Assembly (NCBI GenBank): GCA_030537695.1
Contig: JAUNVJ010000002.1
Coordinates: 1,126 to 65,125 of the forward strand
Source: Tissierellia bacterium
GTDB lineage: Bacteria > Bacillota_A > Clostridia > Tissierellales > Peptoniphilaceae
Length of the DNA stretch: 64,000 bases
Reading direction: 5' to 3'
Below are positions 8,696-16,644 of this stretch, in pieces. Positions within the stretch are counted from its first letter, which is position 1. Every line of letters starts with the position of its first letter. The notes under the pieces were generated by a model. It saw nothing but the letters and a program-made list of their open reading frames with translations, was not told the DNA's origin and searched no databases. A program made the translations under genes and the position numbers.

Positions 8696-9985
8696 TCAGC
8701 TTAATAATCCGAATAAGATGGATCCTATCACCAAAACGATACCTCCACCCAATCTAGATGATAATTGAGCATAGGCAATAAGACCCATTCGATTACCGGC
8801 TCCTAATACGGCAAGGTCTCCTGAACCTCCCCTGTTAGCCATACATAATCCGGCAGTGATTGCAGAGTCAATCGGATAAAATCCTACGAAATAACCTAGC
8901 AATGCGGATCCCAAAATGGCTCCGATAACGATCAATAATGCCATAACACTGTTACCGAAAGTAATAGCACTTGCCAAGTCAGCTAAGTTTGTACTAGCTC
9001 CTACACCAACCATGATGATTAAAATAATATTCTTTGTAAAGAATGATTGCATATTTTTACATGCATGTCTTAGCGTATTGGGAATAAGACCCGATCCATT
9101 CGCAATGGCTACAAATAATATCATCCATGCAAATTGATGAATTGGAATTTGTTCACTGACATGAGGCCAAATACTTTCAGAGAAGATTCTTCCCAATTGG
9201 TAAAATGATACGGACAGTAGAAGAGCTCCACAATAATCTTTCAATTCAAGTTGTACTTCTTCTGTTTCAACCGTGATTTCATCACTCTTTCTCATCAAAG
9301 TACTTTTGTCTCCGGTTAAATTTTGCTTTGCATTTCCGACTTTATCTAGAATTGCAGCAGCTACGATTGCAAAAATATTTGCGATCGTTAAAATTGCAAT
9401 GGCAAATCCATAATATTCTTCTGCTGGATTATGAGTCACTTTCTCATAAATTTGACTTAGTGGTACCGCACCTGCACCGTTACCGCCACCCATGACGGGA
9501 AGGACATACTTTAACAAAGTCTCTGATGGGCTGACATTAAAAATAAGTCCTCCTAAAATTCCTAAAACGGCTGCACCTACCAAACCACCTAAAATAGCAG
9601 GAATATAACCTATAAATGATTTCAGCATCAAATTTCGATTAAGACCTAATATAGAACCTGTAATTAAAACGATAATAAATAAGTTCAAGACCCTCATCGG
9701 CTTTGACGTTACACTATTCATCAATTCTACATAATCTTCGGGAATAACATTAAAATGCACTAAAACGGCTGTGCCTAAAAAAGCCAGTAAAATTCCGCCA
9801 CCGATATAGGTATTCCAAATCGGTATCACTTCCCCTAATTCGTAAAGGATGATACCTATAGCTAACATAAGGGCTATTCCACCGGCCAAATCAGATGATA
9901 ATACTCCTAATTTTGTTGCAACTACCACGATAATACAAGTGAATAGTAACATTGGCAAGGAAAGCCCAAAAAATTTCTTATTCAT
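8696..9985 (-). CDS. citS: 2-hydroxycarboxylate transporter (CitS/CimH/MleP family)
   Basis: This 429-residue membrane protein belongs to the 2HCT family of Na+- or H+-coupled citrate/malate carriers and exchangers. The two re-entrant-loop signatures are present: GGGNGAGAVPLSQIYE about one third of the way in and NRGGSGDLAVLGAGNRM near the end, followed by SSRLGGG, whose Arg corresponds to the substrate-binding region in CitS. I count about 11 hydrophobic segments. The start at 9985 is set by AAGGAGG just upstream, not by the in-frame codon 15 codons earlier. It leads the citD-citE-citF operon, so citrate is the likely substrate. Citrate/Na+ symport versus citrate/acetate exchange cannot be decided from sequence. 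Confidence 0.88.
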   Translation of the reverse strand: MNKKFFGLSLPMLLFTCIIVVVATKLGVLSSDLAGGIALMLAIGIILYELGEVIPIWNTYIGGGILLAFLGTAVLVHFNVIPEDYVELMNSVTSKPMRVLNLFIIVLITGSILGLNRNLMLKSFIGYIPAILGGLVGAAVLGILGGLIFNVSPSETLLKYVLPVMGGGNGAGAVPLSQIYEKVTHNPAEEYYGFAIAILTIANIFAIVAAAILDKVGNAKQNLTGDKSTLMRKSDEITVETEEVQLELKDYCGALLLSVSFYQLGRIFSESIWPHVSEQIPIHQFAWMILFVAIANGSGLIPNTLRHACKNMQSFFTKNIILIIMVGVGASTNLADLASAITFGNSVMALLIVIGAILGSALLGYFVGFYPIDSAITAGLCMANRGGSGDLAVLGAGNRMGLIAYAQLSSRLGGGIVLVIGSILFGLLS

Positions 9986-10440
9986 ATTTTTCCTCCTTAA
10001 TTGATTTAATATGTAGTATATAGTTACCACTTTTTAGGAAAAATAATTTTTATTTCCTTAAATTATATTATACGTATTTTGCATACTAAACTAAAATTTT
10101 TACCGATATTAATTGATACCATATTATGATAATGCAAATAACATCAATGTAATACTCCTAGTTTTAATATAATGGAGGAGATCGCAAAATCTCCTCATTT
10201 ACTGTTTTTAATTTAGATTTTCAGATCGATCATACTGTATATCAAAATATTGATTAGAAAAAGATGCTTAAACTGAATTAATTTAATCCTTCTAATAAGA
10301 TGAAGGACCCCTCAAGATGAGATGATGGTCTTTCCAATGCTAAATTATCAAAGTAATTTTTTTATTAATCGCAAATGACACGACATTTAAAATTGTATTT
10401 TTTAACATCAGGAATATTTAGATCAATAGGAAGTTTTTTC
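9986..10440. other. Gene-free stretch between citS and the MatC-type permease
   Basis: About 455 bases without an intact gene. It must contain the citS operon promoter (a candidate TATAAT on the minus strand lies near 10065-10070) and a 13-bp dyad GTAT-N5-ATAC at 10074-10086 next to it. A hairpin with 8-bp stem GAGGAGAT/ATCTCCTC lies at 10175-10196, without a good T-run. At 10365-10444 a short open frame on the minus strand encodes a protein-like tail without a start codon, possibly a decayed gene end. Confidence 0.55.
10074..10086. promoter_or_regulatory. Dyad upstream of citS (candidate operator)
   Basis: GTAT-TTTGC-ATAC, a 4-5-4 inverted repeat adjoining the likely -10 box of citS. Its 4-5-4 geometry is the same as the TAGT-CTAAT-ACTA dyad in the citC-lysR intergenic region. 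Regulator binding is inference. Confidence 0.25.
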
Positions 10441-11736
10441 TTACAATATTAAAGATACAGCATAAACTGCTATTAATGCTGAGACGAGACATAGTGGAAC
10501 TGCTTTAAACAATAATTTAGGAAACATCTCATTTCGTTCCTCTTCATTACTCATAGAACCCAATACTAAACTGCCTCCAGATGAAAAGGGAGAAATGGCA
10601 CTAGATTGAGCTCCTATTACCAAAGCAACAAATAATAAAGCCGGAGATAATCCTGTTGATTCTGCGATGGACGGTATGATCGGAAAGATCGCCGGACAAA
10701 CCACGCCCAGAGTTGAACTAAAGAATGACATGAATGCCCCTATTACCGCCATTAAGAATGGAACTAAATATACACTTTCAGATTTTCCTATCAATGTAGA
10801 TAATTGATCAATGGTACCAGCTTTTATTGCTACTTGAATCAACATCCCAACACCACAAATCATAATTAGTGTATTCCAGGGCACTTTTTCTAAAGCTTTT
10901 CCTTGATCTCCCAAATCTAAAAGTAAGGCAATAACTGAAAATATTATCGCTATTAAGCCGATGTCAATCTTGGAATTGATAAATAGAATGTATTCATTTT
11001 CCGGGAATATATTTTTTAATATGGGAAAAACAAGTATCGTAGTCATCATGATCACGATCAGTCTTAAATTTTGCTTTTGTTTTTTCGTAAAAACTTCCGG
11101 TTTTTCAATACTTTCGTCTAAACTTATATTGCTTTTTTTCTTTGTCAACAAAATTAAAATGGAAATTACAATGATAGGAATTATAAATGACACTACAAAT
11201 ATATAGGTGCTAAATTTGAAAGCGTCTTGATTAAAACCACTTTCTATCATTAGCTCTCTAAAAATGATACCACTTGCACTTACCATAAAATTAGCACCTG
11301 ACAAAGCTCCATAGTTTACAGCAATTGCACCAATCAATTTGTTCGTTTTCGTTTTTTCACATAGTAAAAGTGTGATCGGTGTAAAAAAAGCCATAACTGT
11401 AAAGAAGCCTGCACCTAAACTAGCCACTAATGCGGCTGCAAAATAAATGATAAGTGGCAGTAAAGACGGAAATTTTCTACATCTATACAATAAATTATTG
11501 GAAATTTTTTCTAATGTTCCATTAATCAGAGCAAAATTATAAAATATTGAAACAGACATTATTACAAAAAATATGCTAATAGGCCAAGTTTGAATTACTT
11601 CCTTTGCACTTAATCCCAAAACAAAGCAACCGATTATATATGCAAAGCCCATGGCAAACAAGCCGGTATTAATTTTGGTTTTATATCCTAAAAAAATAGA
11701 AATAATTATTGCCAGAATTACAAATATACTTAACAT
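10441..11736 (-). CDS. MatC/SLC13-type dicarboxylate permease
   Basis: A 431-residue polytopic membrane protein. The N-terminal part (GYKTKINTGLFAMGFAYIIG, then WPISIFFVIMSVSIFYNFAL) matches the MatC N-terminal family (PF07158), named after a rhizobial malonate carrier. The C-terminal half has the ion-transporter-superfamily features ALEKVPWNTLIMICGVGMLI and GAQSSAISPFSSGGSLVLG. It probably takes up a dicarboxylate or related organic acid by Na+ or H+ symport. It starts one base after the stop of the DUF6282 gene, with GAGGGGG as its ribosome binding site lying in that gene's end, so the two are coupled and probably handle the same substrate. The substrate is unknown. Confidence 0.8.
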   Translation of the reverse strand: MLSIFVILAIIISIFLGYKTKINTGLFAMGFAYIIGCFVLGLSAKEVIQTWPISIFFVIMSVSIFYNFALINGTLEKISNNLLYRCRKFPSLLPLIIYFAAALVASLGAGFFTVMAFFTPITLLLCEKTKTNKLIGAIAVNYGALSGANFMVSASGIIFRELMIESGFNQDAFKFSTYIFVVSFIIPIIVISILILLTKKKSNISLDESIEKPEVFTKKQKQNLRLIVIMMTTILVFPILKNIFPENEYILFINSKIDIGLIAIIFSVIALLLDLGDQGKALEKVPWNTLIMICGVGMLIQVAIKAGTIDQLSTLIGKSESVYLVPFLMAVIGAFMSFFSSTLGVVCPAIFPIIPSIAESTGLSPALLFVALVIGAQSSAISPFSSGGSLVLGSMSNEEERNEMFPKLLFKAVPLCLVSALIAVYAVSLIL

Positions 11737-11737
11737 A

Positions 11738-12598
11738 TTACTTGTCCCCCTCTAATAATTTAGATGGGATGATCTTGGTCATATAGTCTAATTCATCTTG
11801 AGTTATTCCTTTTTCATATAAGAATTCTATATATTCAGATAATGCATTTTCCCAAGCGGGGTTTTCTATCTGTCCTCCATCTGTATCTACCATCACATTT
11901 TTATAACCAACTTTTTTTATAATCTCAAAATTATCTTGTAAATTAGATTGATATTTTCCTCCTCCCATATTTTGAGCATAACAGCGTTCCAAGATCACGT
12001 CATATTCTTTGACGATTTTTACTTGGTCTTCATGGCTCATTCCTACAACCCAAAACTCCGGATGGGTGATTACAATTTTTTCCAATCCCATATTTTTGGC
12101 AGTATCAACAACTTTAAATATTTCTTCCGGTGATAGATGACCAGTACCTAGAGTCACATTATATTCTTTGATCAGTTTAAATATTTCTTTTAATTCATTA
12201 CGCACTGTGCCATCCTCATGAAAGCAATCGATACCACCAGGTTTGCCTAGTTTTTTCATTTGGTTTTTTGCATGCATTGTGGGTAACCAAACCACTTTTG
12301 CACCCAGTTTAATTGCAGTTTCAACAGCTGTTTTATTTAAACCTCCCACTGCTTTATTTAATGTGATGCTTCCATACATTGTAAAATCATTATGTGCTTT
12401 ACCATGAATTTTATAATTATATTCATTACATAAGAATGCTCGATTCATCGTAGTACCATGGTGAGATTTAATCACGATTCCTTTTGCTCCCATCCGAACT
12501 GCCGCTTCTAAGAGTTCAAAATCTGTATATCTTCTTTCACGAATATCCGGTGCTGTATGTACATGCATATCATAAATGCCTTTTAAACTAATTTTCAT
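11738..12598 (-). CDS. DUF6282-like putative metal-dependent hydrolase
   Basis: The 286-residue protein has an amidohydrolase/PHP-like set of possible metal ligands: DMHVHTAPD (residues 10-18), VIKSHHGTTM around 42-51, GTGHLSPEE, KIVITHPEFW and VDTDGGQ in the last third. I recognise this as the DUF6282 family, a TIM-barrel group of unknown reaction often found beside transporters. No signal peptide, so it is cytoplasmic. It forms a two-gene unit with the MatC-type permease, preceded by a large inverted repeat at 12630-12747. A hydrolase, lactonase or similar step on the imported acid is plausible, but the reaction is not known. Confidence 0.7.
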   Translation of the reverse strand: MKISLKGIYDMHVHTAPDIRERRYTDFELLEAAVRMGAKGIVIKSHHGTTMNRAFLCNEYNYKIHGKAHNDFTMYGSITLNKAVGGLNKTAVETAIKLGAKVVWLPTMHAKNQMKKLGKPGGIDCFHEDGTVRNELKEIFKLIKEYNVTLGTGHLSPEEIFKVVDTAKNMGLEKIVITHPEFWVVGMSHEDQVKIVKEYDVILERCYAQNMGGGKYQSNLQDNFEIIKKVGYKNVMVDTDGGQIENPAWENALSEYIEFLYEKGITQDELDYMTKIIPSKLLEGDK

Positions 12599-12629
12599 TT
12601 TATCCCCCTATTCTTTTCAATAATATAAT

Positions 12630-12747
12630 AAATTCTACCATGAGTTAGATTAGAATGACTTCGTTCAATAGATTTTTAATTTCTCTATCCATCCATAAAA
12701 GTTTTATGACCTTCATTCTAATCTAATCGTTCACTGGTAGAATTTTT
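12630..12747. repeat. Long inverted repeat upstream of the DUF6282-permease unit
   Basis: Arms of about 29 and 35 bases (12630-12658 and 12713-12747) match imperfectly as inverted copies. Both contain AATTCTACCA and TTAGATTAGAATGA, with small insertions in the second arm, and are separated by 54 bases. In RNA transcribed from the minus strand this would form a long hairpin roughly 30-150 bases upstream of the DUF6282 start. It could be the terminator of the hydratase/CitMHS operon, an attenuator or paired operators. Confidence 0.75.
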
Positions 12748-12855
12748 TAAACTGAAATACCATGATTTATATCAGTGGTGAAATACACTTTGATAATTAT
12801 AACGAAACATATCCAAATTATAAGATTAAATTTAAATATGGTCCAATGCAGTTAA

Positions 12856-14151
12856 TTAGAGCGTAATAATACCCATAACAACGGCCATAACAATCATAAT
12901 AATACTTACAGTATAAAGATATTTAAAGCTGAATTTAATATGATCTTTTAATTCCATATTAACTAATCCCAAGGATAAGAATGTGGCCGGAACTAATGGT
13001 GAAATCATCAAAGAGACGTTCTTTCCAATAAGCATAGCCATTGCCGTATTGAATCCATCGACTCCGAAAGTTTTTCCAACTTCTATAATCGGAGGCATAA
13101 GTCCAAAGAAATAAGCATCTGTTCCTATCAGCATGCCCATTGGCAATGCAGTAAATCCAAAGATTAAATGTATAAAGCGACCTAAACTGGTTGGTATGAT
13201 ATTGGTCAAAGTGTGTGCGATGGCTTCAATCATTCCGGTTCCATCCATGATCCCAACCATGATACCTGCTGAGAGCATAGTCGCCGAAATAATTAATGCG
13301 GAAGCTGCATGTTCTTTGATTTTTGCCTCTTGACCTTTTAATGTGGGGTAATTTACTACTAGTGCCAGTGAAAGACCTAACATAAAGACATAATAGGAAG
13401 GAAATTTATCCCATACCAAAACGCCGATTACAGCAATGGTTAATAATACATTAAAGGGTAATAATTTTTGATTTCTCTCATTGACTTCTTTCTTTTCTTC
13501 TGCCTTTTCTTCCGATACTTGGAGAACATTTTTGCCAGCACCACGTTTTTTTTCTATGGAACCAAGGATTATGGCAAGTCCAATGGTCAAAACGCAGCCT
13601 AATACTTGAATCGGGATCAATCGTAACCATAAATCAGTAGCATCAACACCTAGTACCGTTGCTGCACGAGCTACCGGACCTCCCCAAGGTAATAAGTTCA
13701 TAACACCCATGGCACAGGCGGTTAGACAGAGCAAAACATGGGGACGAATTCCCATTCTTTTATAGATAGGATACATTGTAGGAATAGTAATAAGTACTGT
13801 CGTTGCCGTTGCACCGTCTAAATGGGCAATAATACCGATAATACCGGTGGCAACAGTGATAGCTATCACATTGTTTCCAGCTATTTTTACTAATCGATTG
13901 ACGATAATATCGAAAACACCGACATCAGACATGATGCAGAAAAAAATGATGGAAAATATGAATAATACCGAGTTGTTGGATACTGTTTTAATTCCTTCTT
14001 TTACCATTTCATTGAGATCACCCAATGGTGTCCCGATGATTAATGCAGCGATGGTAGGAACTATAACCAATACTACAATAGGACTCATTTTTCCTTTCAA
14101 CAATAAAATAATGATTGCTAGAACCATTAAAAAACCTACTGCGGATAACAT
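12856..14151 (-). CDS. CitMHS-family citrate (metal-citrate) transporter
   Basis: A 431-residue polytopic membrane protein of the CitMHS family, whose Bacillus members CitM and CitH import Mg2+- or Ca2+-citrate with protons. Typical segments are GIIGIIAHLDGATATTVLITIPTMYP, LTACAMGVMNLLPWGGPVARAATVLG and, near the end, MLIGKNVSLMISPLVPATFLSLGLV. A charged cytoplasmic loop (EEKAEEKKEVNERN) lies in the middle. The GAGGAGG ribosome binding site supports the start. It follows the aconitase-like gene by 80 bases that contain a perfect hairpin. Pairing with a hydratase suggests a tricarboxylate other than, or besides, citrate. Confidence 0.87.
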   Translation of the reverse strand: MLSAVGFLMVLAIIILLLKGKMSPIVVLVIVPTIAALIIGTPLGDLNEMVKEGIKTVSNNSVLFIFSIIFFCIMSDVGVFDIIVNRLVKIAGNNVIAITVATGIIGIIAHLDGATATTVLITIPTMYPIYKRMGIRPHVLLCLTACAMGVMNLLPWGGPVARAATVLGVDATDLWLRLIPIQVLGCVLTIGLAIILGSIEKKRGAGKNVLQVSEEKAEEKKEVNERNQKLLPFNVLLTIAVIGVLVWDKFPSYYVFMLGLSLALVVNYPTLKGQEAKIKEHAASALIISATMLSAGIMVGIMDGTGMIEAIAHTLTNIIPTSLGRFIHLIFGFTALPMGMLIGTDAYFFGLMPPIIEVGKTFGVDGFNTAMAMLIGKNVSLMISPLVPATFLSLGLVNMELKDHIKFSFKYLYTVSIIMIVMAVVMGIITL

Positions 14152-14179
14152 AATAACCTCCTCTTTTGATTAAAACATG

Positions 14180-14214
14180 GAGGCAAATTTAATAAAATAT
14201 TTTAAATTTGCCTC
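14180..14214 (-). repeat. Intercistronic hairpin between hydratase and CitMHS genes
   Basis: A perfect 13-bp stem GAGGCAAATTTAA/TTAAATTTGCCTC with a 9-base loop, between the hydratase stop (14232) and the transporter start (14151). There is no immediate T-run on the minus strand, so an RNA processing or stability element, or a leaky terminator, is more likely than a full stop. Confidence 0.7.
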
Positions 14215-14231
14215 TGAAACAAACTACCTCT

Positions 14232-16454
14232 TTAAGCATTGTTCCGATTTCTATTAAAATTGATCAGACAACCGTCTAATAAAATCTGACGTTCATTTTT
14301 GGTCAAACTGTCGACTTCCATCTCAAAGTTTATATTTCTATTTATATTAATAGCTTCGAAGTGAAGATCATTATTTTCCAGTTTTTCCCGAACATTTTTC
14401 ACAAGGATATATTCATTTAAGTCCACCTTTGATTTATCTTTGATCAAAAATGGAATCATACCCCAGTTAATAAGATTCGAACGATATCTTTTTGTCGCAT
14501 ATTCCTGAGCAATATTTGCTCCAGCTCCTAAGACACGTTGACAGGATGCTGCCTGTTCTCTAGCAGATCCATCTCCCGGTTTATTCGCATAGATGGAGCT
14601 GGCAATTGTGATGCTTTTAGGGTCTAAACCCAACTCTTTAAGTTGATCCAATGCTTTTTCCAAATCTTGCCCTGTTCCTTTTTCTTTTTCCATTACCAAA
14701 TTCTTTGCTCTTTGAACATACTCCGGATCTTTTCTGGAAAGAGTAAATTCTGCTAATCGAAGTGGATTGGAACGATAGGATGAAGTTTCTCCGGAAGGGA
14801 TCAATTCATCAGTGGTCGTTACCGGATCGTCAATATAACTTACTATTTTTAATAGGAGATGATCTTTTAATGGTTCCATCTCCGGCCAGTCTTTTATATT
14901 CGGCCCCATGATTAGATCCTTTGTTGAATCTGCTTTTCCATAACAGTTTAATACTGCATTTTCATAGATGGATTGATCAAAATGGAAGATTTTTCGTTCA
15001 AAGGTAATGTCGTTAAATTCATCCGCAGATGTCAATATCCCTTGATTCCTTGCAGTTGCTGCAATGGATTTTGAATCCATCAATGCAACCGAGGATAATT
15101 GTCCTTCAATGGGCTTGGATCCATCCCGATTGGGGAAATTTCTTGTCGCATGACGAATTGAAAGCTCTCCTGTAGCCGGTGTGTCTCCTGCTCCGAAACA
15201 AGGTCCACAGAATGCAGGTTTGATAACAGCTCCTGCTGCCATCAAATCAGTGAGAATTCCTTGACGCATCAATTCAATATATGTGGGTTGAGACTCAGGA
15301 TAGATGGTAAAGTCAAATCGACCATTTCCAATTGTATGTCCTTTCATCATTTCTGCCGCATAGGTGATATTGTCAAAAGTTCCCCCGGAGCATCCTACGA
15401 TGATTCCTTGATCCACCATAATTTTTCCATTTTGAACTTTAGATTTTAAATCCAATTCAACATTGGTGAACAATTTATTTCCTTCTTGCTCCACAATATC
15501 AAAGATATCGAAGGGGTTTTCCTGTAATTCTTTAATCGTATAGACATTGCTAGGATGGAATGGTAATGCAATCATCGGCTCAATAGCACTAAGATCCACT
15601 TCGACAATCCCATCATAAAGAACCGGTCCTTGGATTTTAATTTCTTTAAAATCTTCTTCTCTACCGTGAATGTCATAGTATTTTTTGGTCTCTTCATCGG
15701 TTTCCCAAATTGAGGATAGACAAGTGGTCTCTGTTGTCATTACATCGATCCCATTGCGAAATTCAATCGGTAAATTTTTAATTCCAGGTCCAATAAATTC
15801 CATTACTTTATTTTTTACAAAACCTTCGTTAAATACCGCTTTTATGATACTCAAAGCCACATCATGTGGTCCTACATAATTTTTTGGTTCTCCTTTGAGT
15901 AAAATAGCGATTACTTCCGGCCGTTTGATATCATAAGTTTGAGAAAGTAGCTGCTTTACCAGTTCTCCTCCCCCTTCACCGATAGCCATGGTTCCCAAAG
16001 CTCCATACCGGGTATGTGAGTCAGATCCTAAGATCATTCCACCACATCGAGTCATCATCTCCCGATTATAAGAGTGAATGACTGCTTGAGAAGTTGGAAC
16101 GTAAATTCCACCATATTTTTGAGCTGCGGAAAATGCAAAATTATGGTCGTCCTCATTAATCGTTCCTCCAACGGCACATAGGGAATTATGACAGTTGGTC
16201 AAAACATAAGGTAAGGGGAATTCTTTCATTCCACTAGCTCTAGCCGTTTGAATAATTCCTACATAAGTAATATCATGAGATGTCAATGAGTCAAATTTTA
16301 GTTGTAAATTCTGATCATCTCCAATATTGTGCTCCATCATCGTTTGGTATGCAATGGTTTTTTCCTCATACTTAATATTTTCATTGTTTTTCTCAACCGG
16401 TTTAAAATTGTAGTCTGAATCCACCAGATGAGGCCCATGATGAAGTTGAATCAT
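14232..16454 (-). CDS. Aconitase-superfamily hydratase (YbhJ-like)
   Basis: A 740-residue member of the aconitase superfamily. The three [4Fe-4S] ligands are present as C355 (GCSGG), C416 and C419 (CGPC). Other conserved aconitase elements are GSDSHTRYGALGTMAIGEGGGE (143-164) and, in the swivel domain, GDGSAREQAASCQR near residue 630. The sequence looks closer to the E. coli YbhJ group of putative hydratases than to AcnA, AcnB or IPM isomerase, but the catalytic residues appear intact. The likely reaction is citrate-cis-aconitate-isocitrate interconversion or hydration of a related acid. It leads a two-gene unit with a CitMHS transporter inside the citrate lyase island. A palindrome lies just upstream of its ribosome binding site. 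Confidence 0.83.
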   Translation of the reverse strand: MIQLHHGPHLVDSDYNFKPVEKNNENIKYEEKTIAYQTMMEHNIGDDQNLQLKFDSLTSHDITYVGIIQTARASGMKEFPLPYVLTNCHNSLCAVGGTINEDDHNFAFSAAQKYGGIYVPTSQAVIHSYNREMMTRCGGMILGSDSHTRYGALGTMAIGEGGGELVKQLLSQTYDIKRPEVIAILLKGEPKNYVGPHDVALSIIKAVFNEGFVKNKVMEFIGPGIKNLPIEFRNGIDVMTTETTCLSSIWETDEETKKYYDIHGREEDFKEIKIQGPVLYDGIVEVDLSAIEPMIALPFHPSNVYTIKELQENPFDIFDIVEQEGNKLFTNVELDLKSKVQNGKIMVDQGIIVGCSGGTFDNITYAAEMMKGHTIGNGRFDFTIYPESQPTYIELMRQGILTDLMAAGAVIKPAFCGPCFGAGDTPATGELSIRHATRNFPNRDGSKPIEGQLSSVALMDSKSIAATARNQGILTSADEFNDITFERKIFHFDQSIYENAVLNCYGKADSTKDLIMGPNIKDWPEMEPLKDHLLLKIVSYIDDPVTTTDELIPSGETSSYRSNPLRLAEFTLSRKDPEYVQRAKNLVMEKEKGTGQDLEKALDQLKELGLDPKSITIASSIYANKPGDGSAREQAASCQRVLGAGANIAQEYATKRYRSNLINWGMIPFLIKDKSKVDLNEYILVKNVREKLENNDLHFEAININRNINFEMEVDSLTKNERQILLDGCLINFNRNRNNA

Positions 16455-16472
16455 AATACTCCTCCTTTGTTT

Positions 16473-16498
16473 TGTAATATATTACAGTAACTATTACA
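16473..16498 (-). promoter_or_regulatory. TGTAAT dyad cluster upstream of the hydratase
   Basis: A perfect 14-bp palindrome TGTAATATATTACA (16473-16486) is followed at 16493-16498 by another ATTACA half-site. It lies 18 bases before the start codon of the hydratase gene, directly beyond its AGGAGG site, so a bound protein would block transcription or translation start. No regulator is identified. Confidence 0.45.
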
Positions 16499-16506
16499 AT
16501 CATTAT

Positions 16507-16520
16507 ATATAACGTTTTCA
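16507..16520 (-). promoter_or_regulatory. Weak cre-like site
   Basis: The minus strand reads TGAAAACGTTATAT, matching 12 of 14 positions of the CcpA cre consensus TGWAANCGNTNWCA but missing the final CA. Carbon catabolite control of a citrate island would make sense; the match is too weak to assert it. Confidence 0.2.
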
Positions 16521-16610
16521 TAGTCGTCTAATATCAATGAATTATAATCGTGATAACATTAAAGGTATTAATAGTGAAATCTTCAATATTAAATATCAAA
16601 AAAATTATAG

Positions 16611-16642
16611 AAAAAACGACTCGATATTTCCGAGTCGTTTTT
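16611..16642 (-). terminator. Terminator of the citC-citX-oadA operon
   Basis: Stem AAAAAACGACTCG/CGAGTCGTTTTTT with a 6-7-base loop just after the oadA stop. T-rich on both sides, so it could act in both directions. Confidence 0.9.
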
Positions 16643-16644
16643 TA

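Noticed and set aside
12630..12747. Insertion sequence ends
   Set aside because: The arms are inverted but there is no transposase, no target-site duplication that I can see, and the spacer is only 54 bases. Kept as a regulatory or small-repeat candidate.
13847..14173. 108-codon plus-strand open frame
   Set aside because: Antisense to the CitMHS transporter; no ribosome binding site and no protein-like composition.
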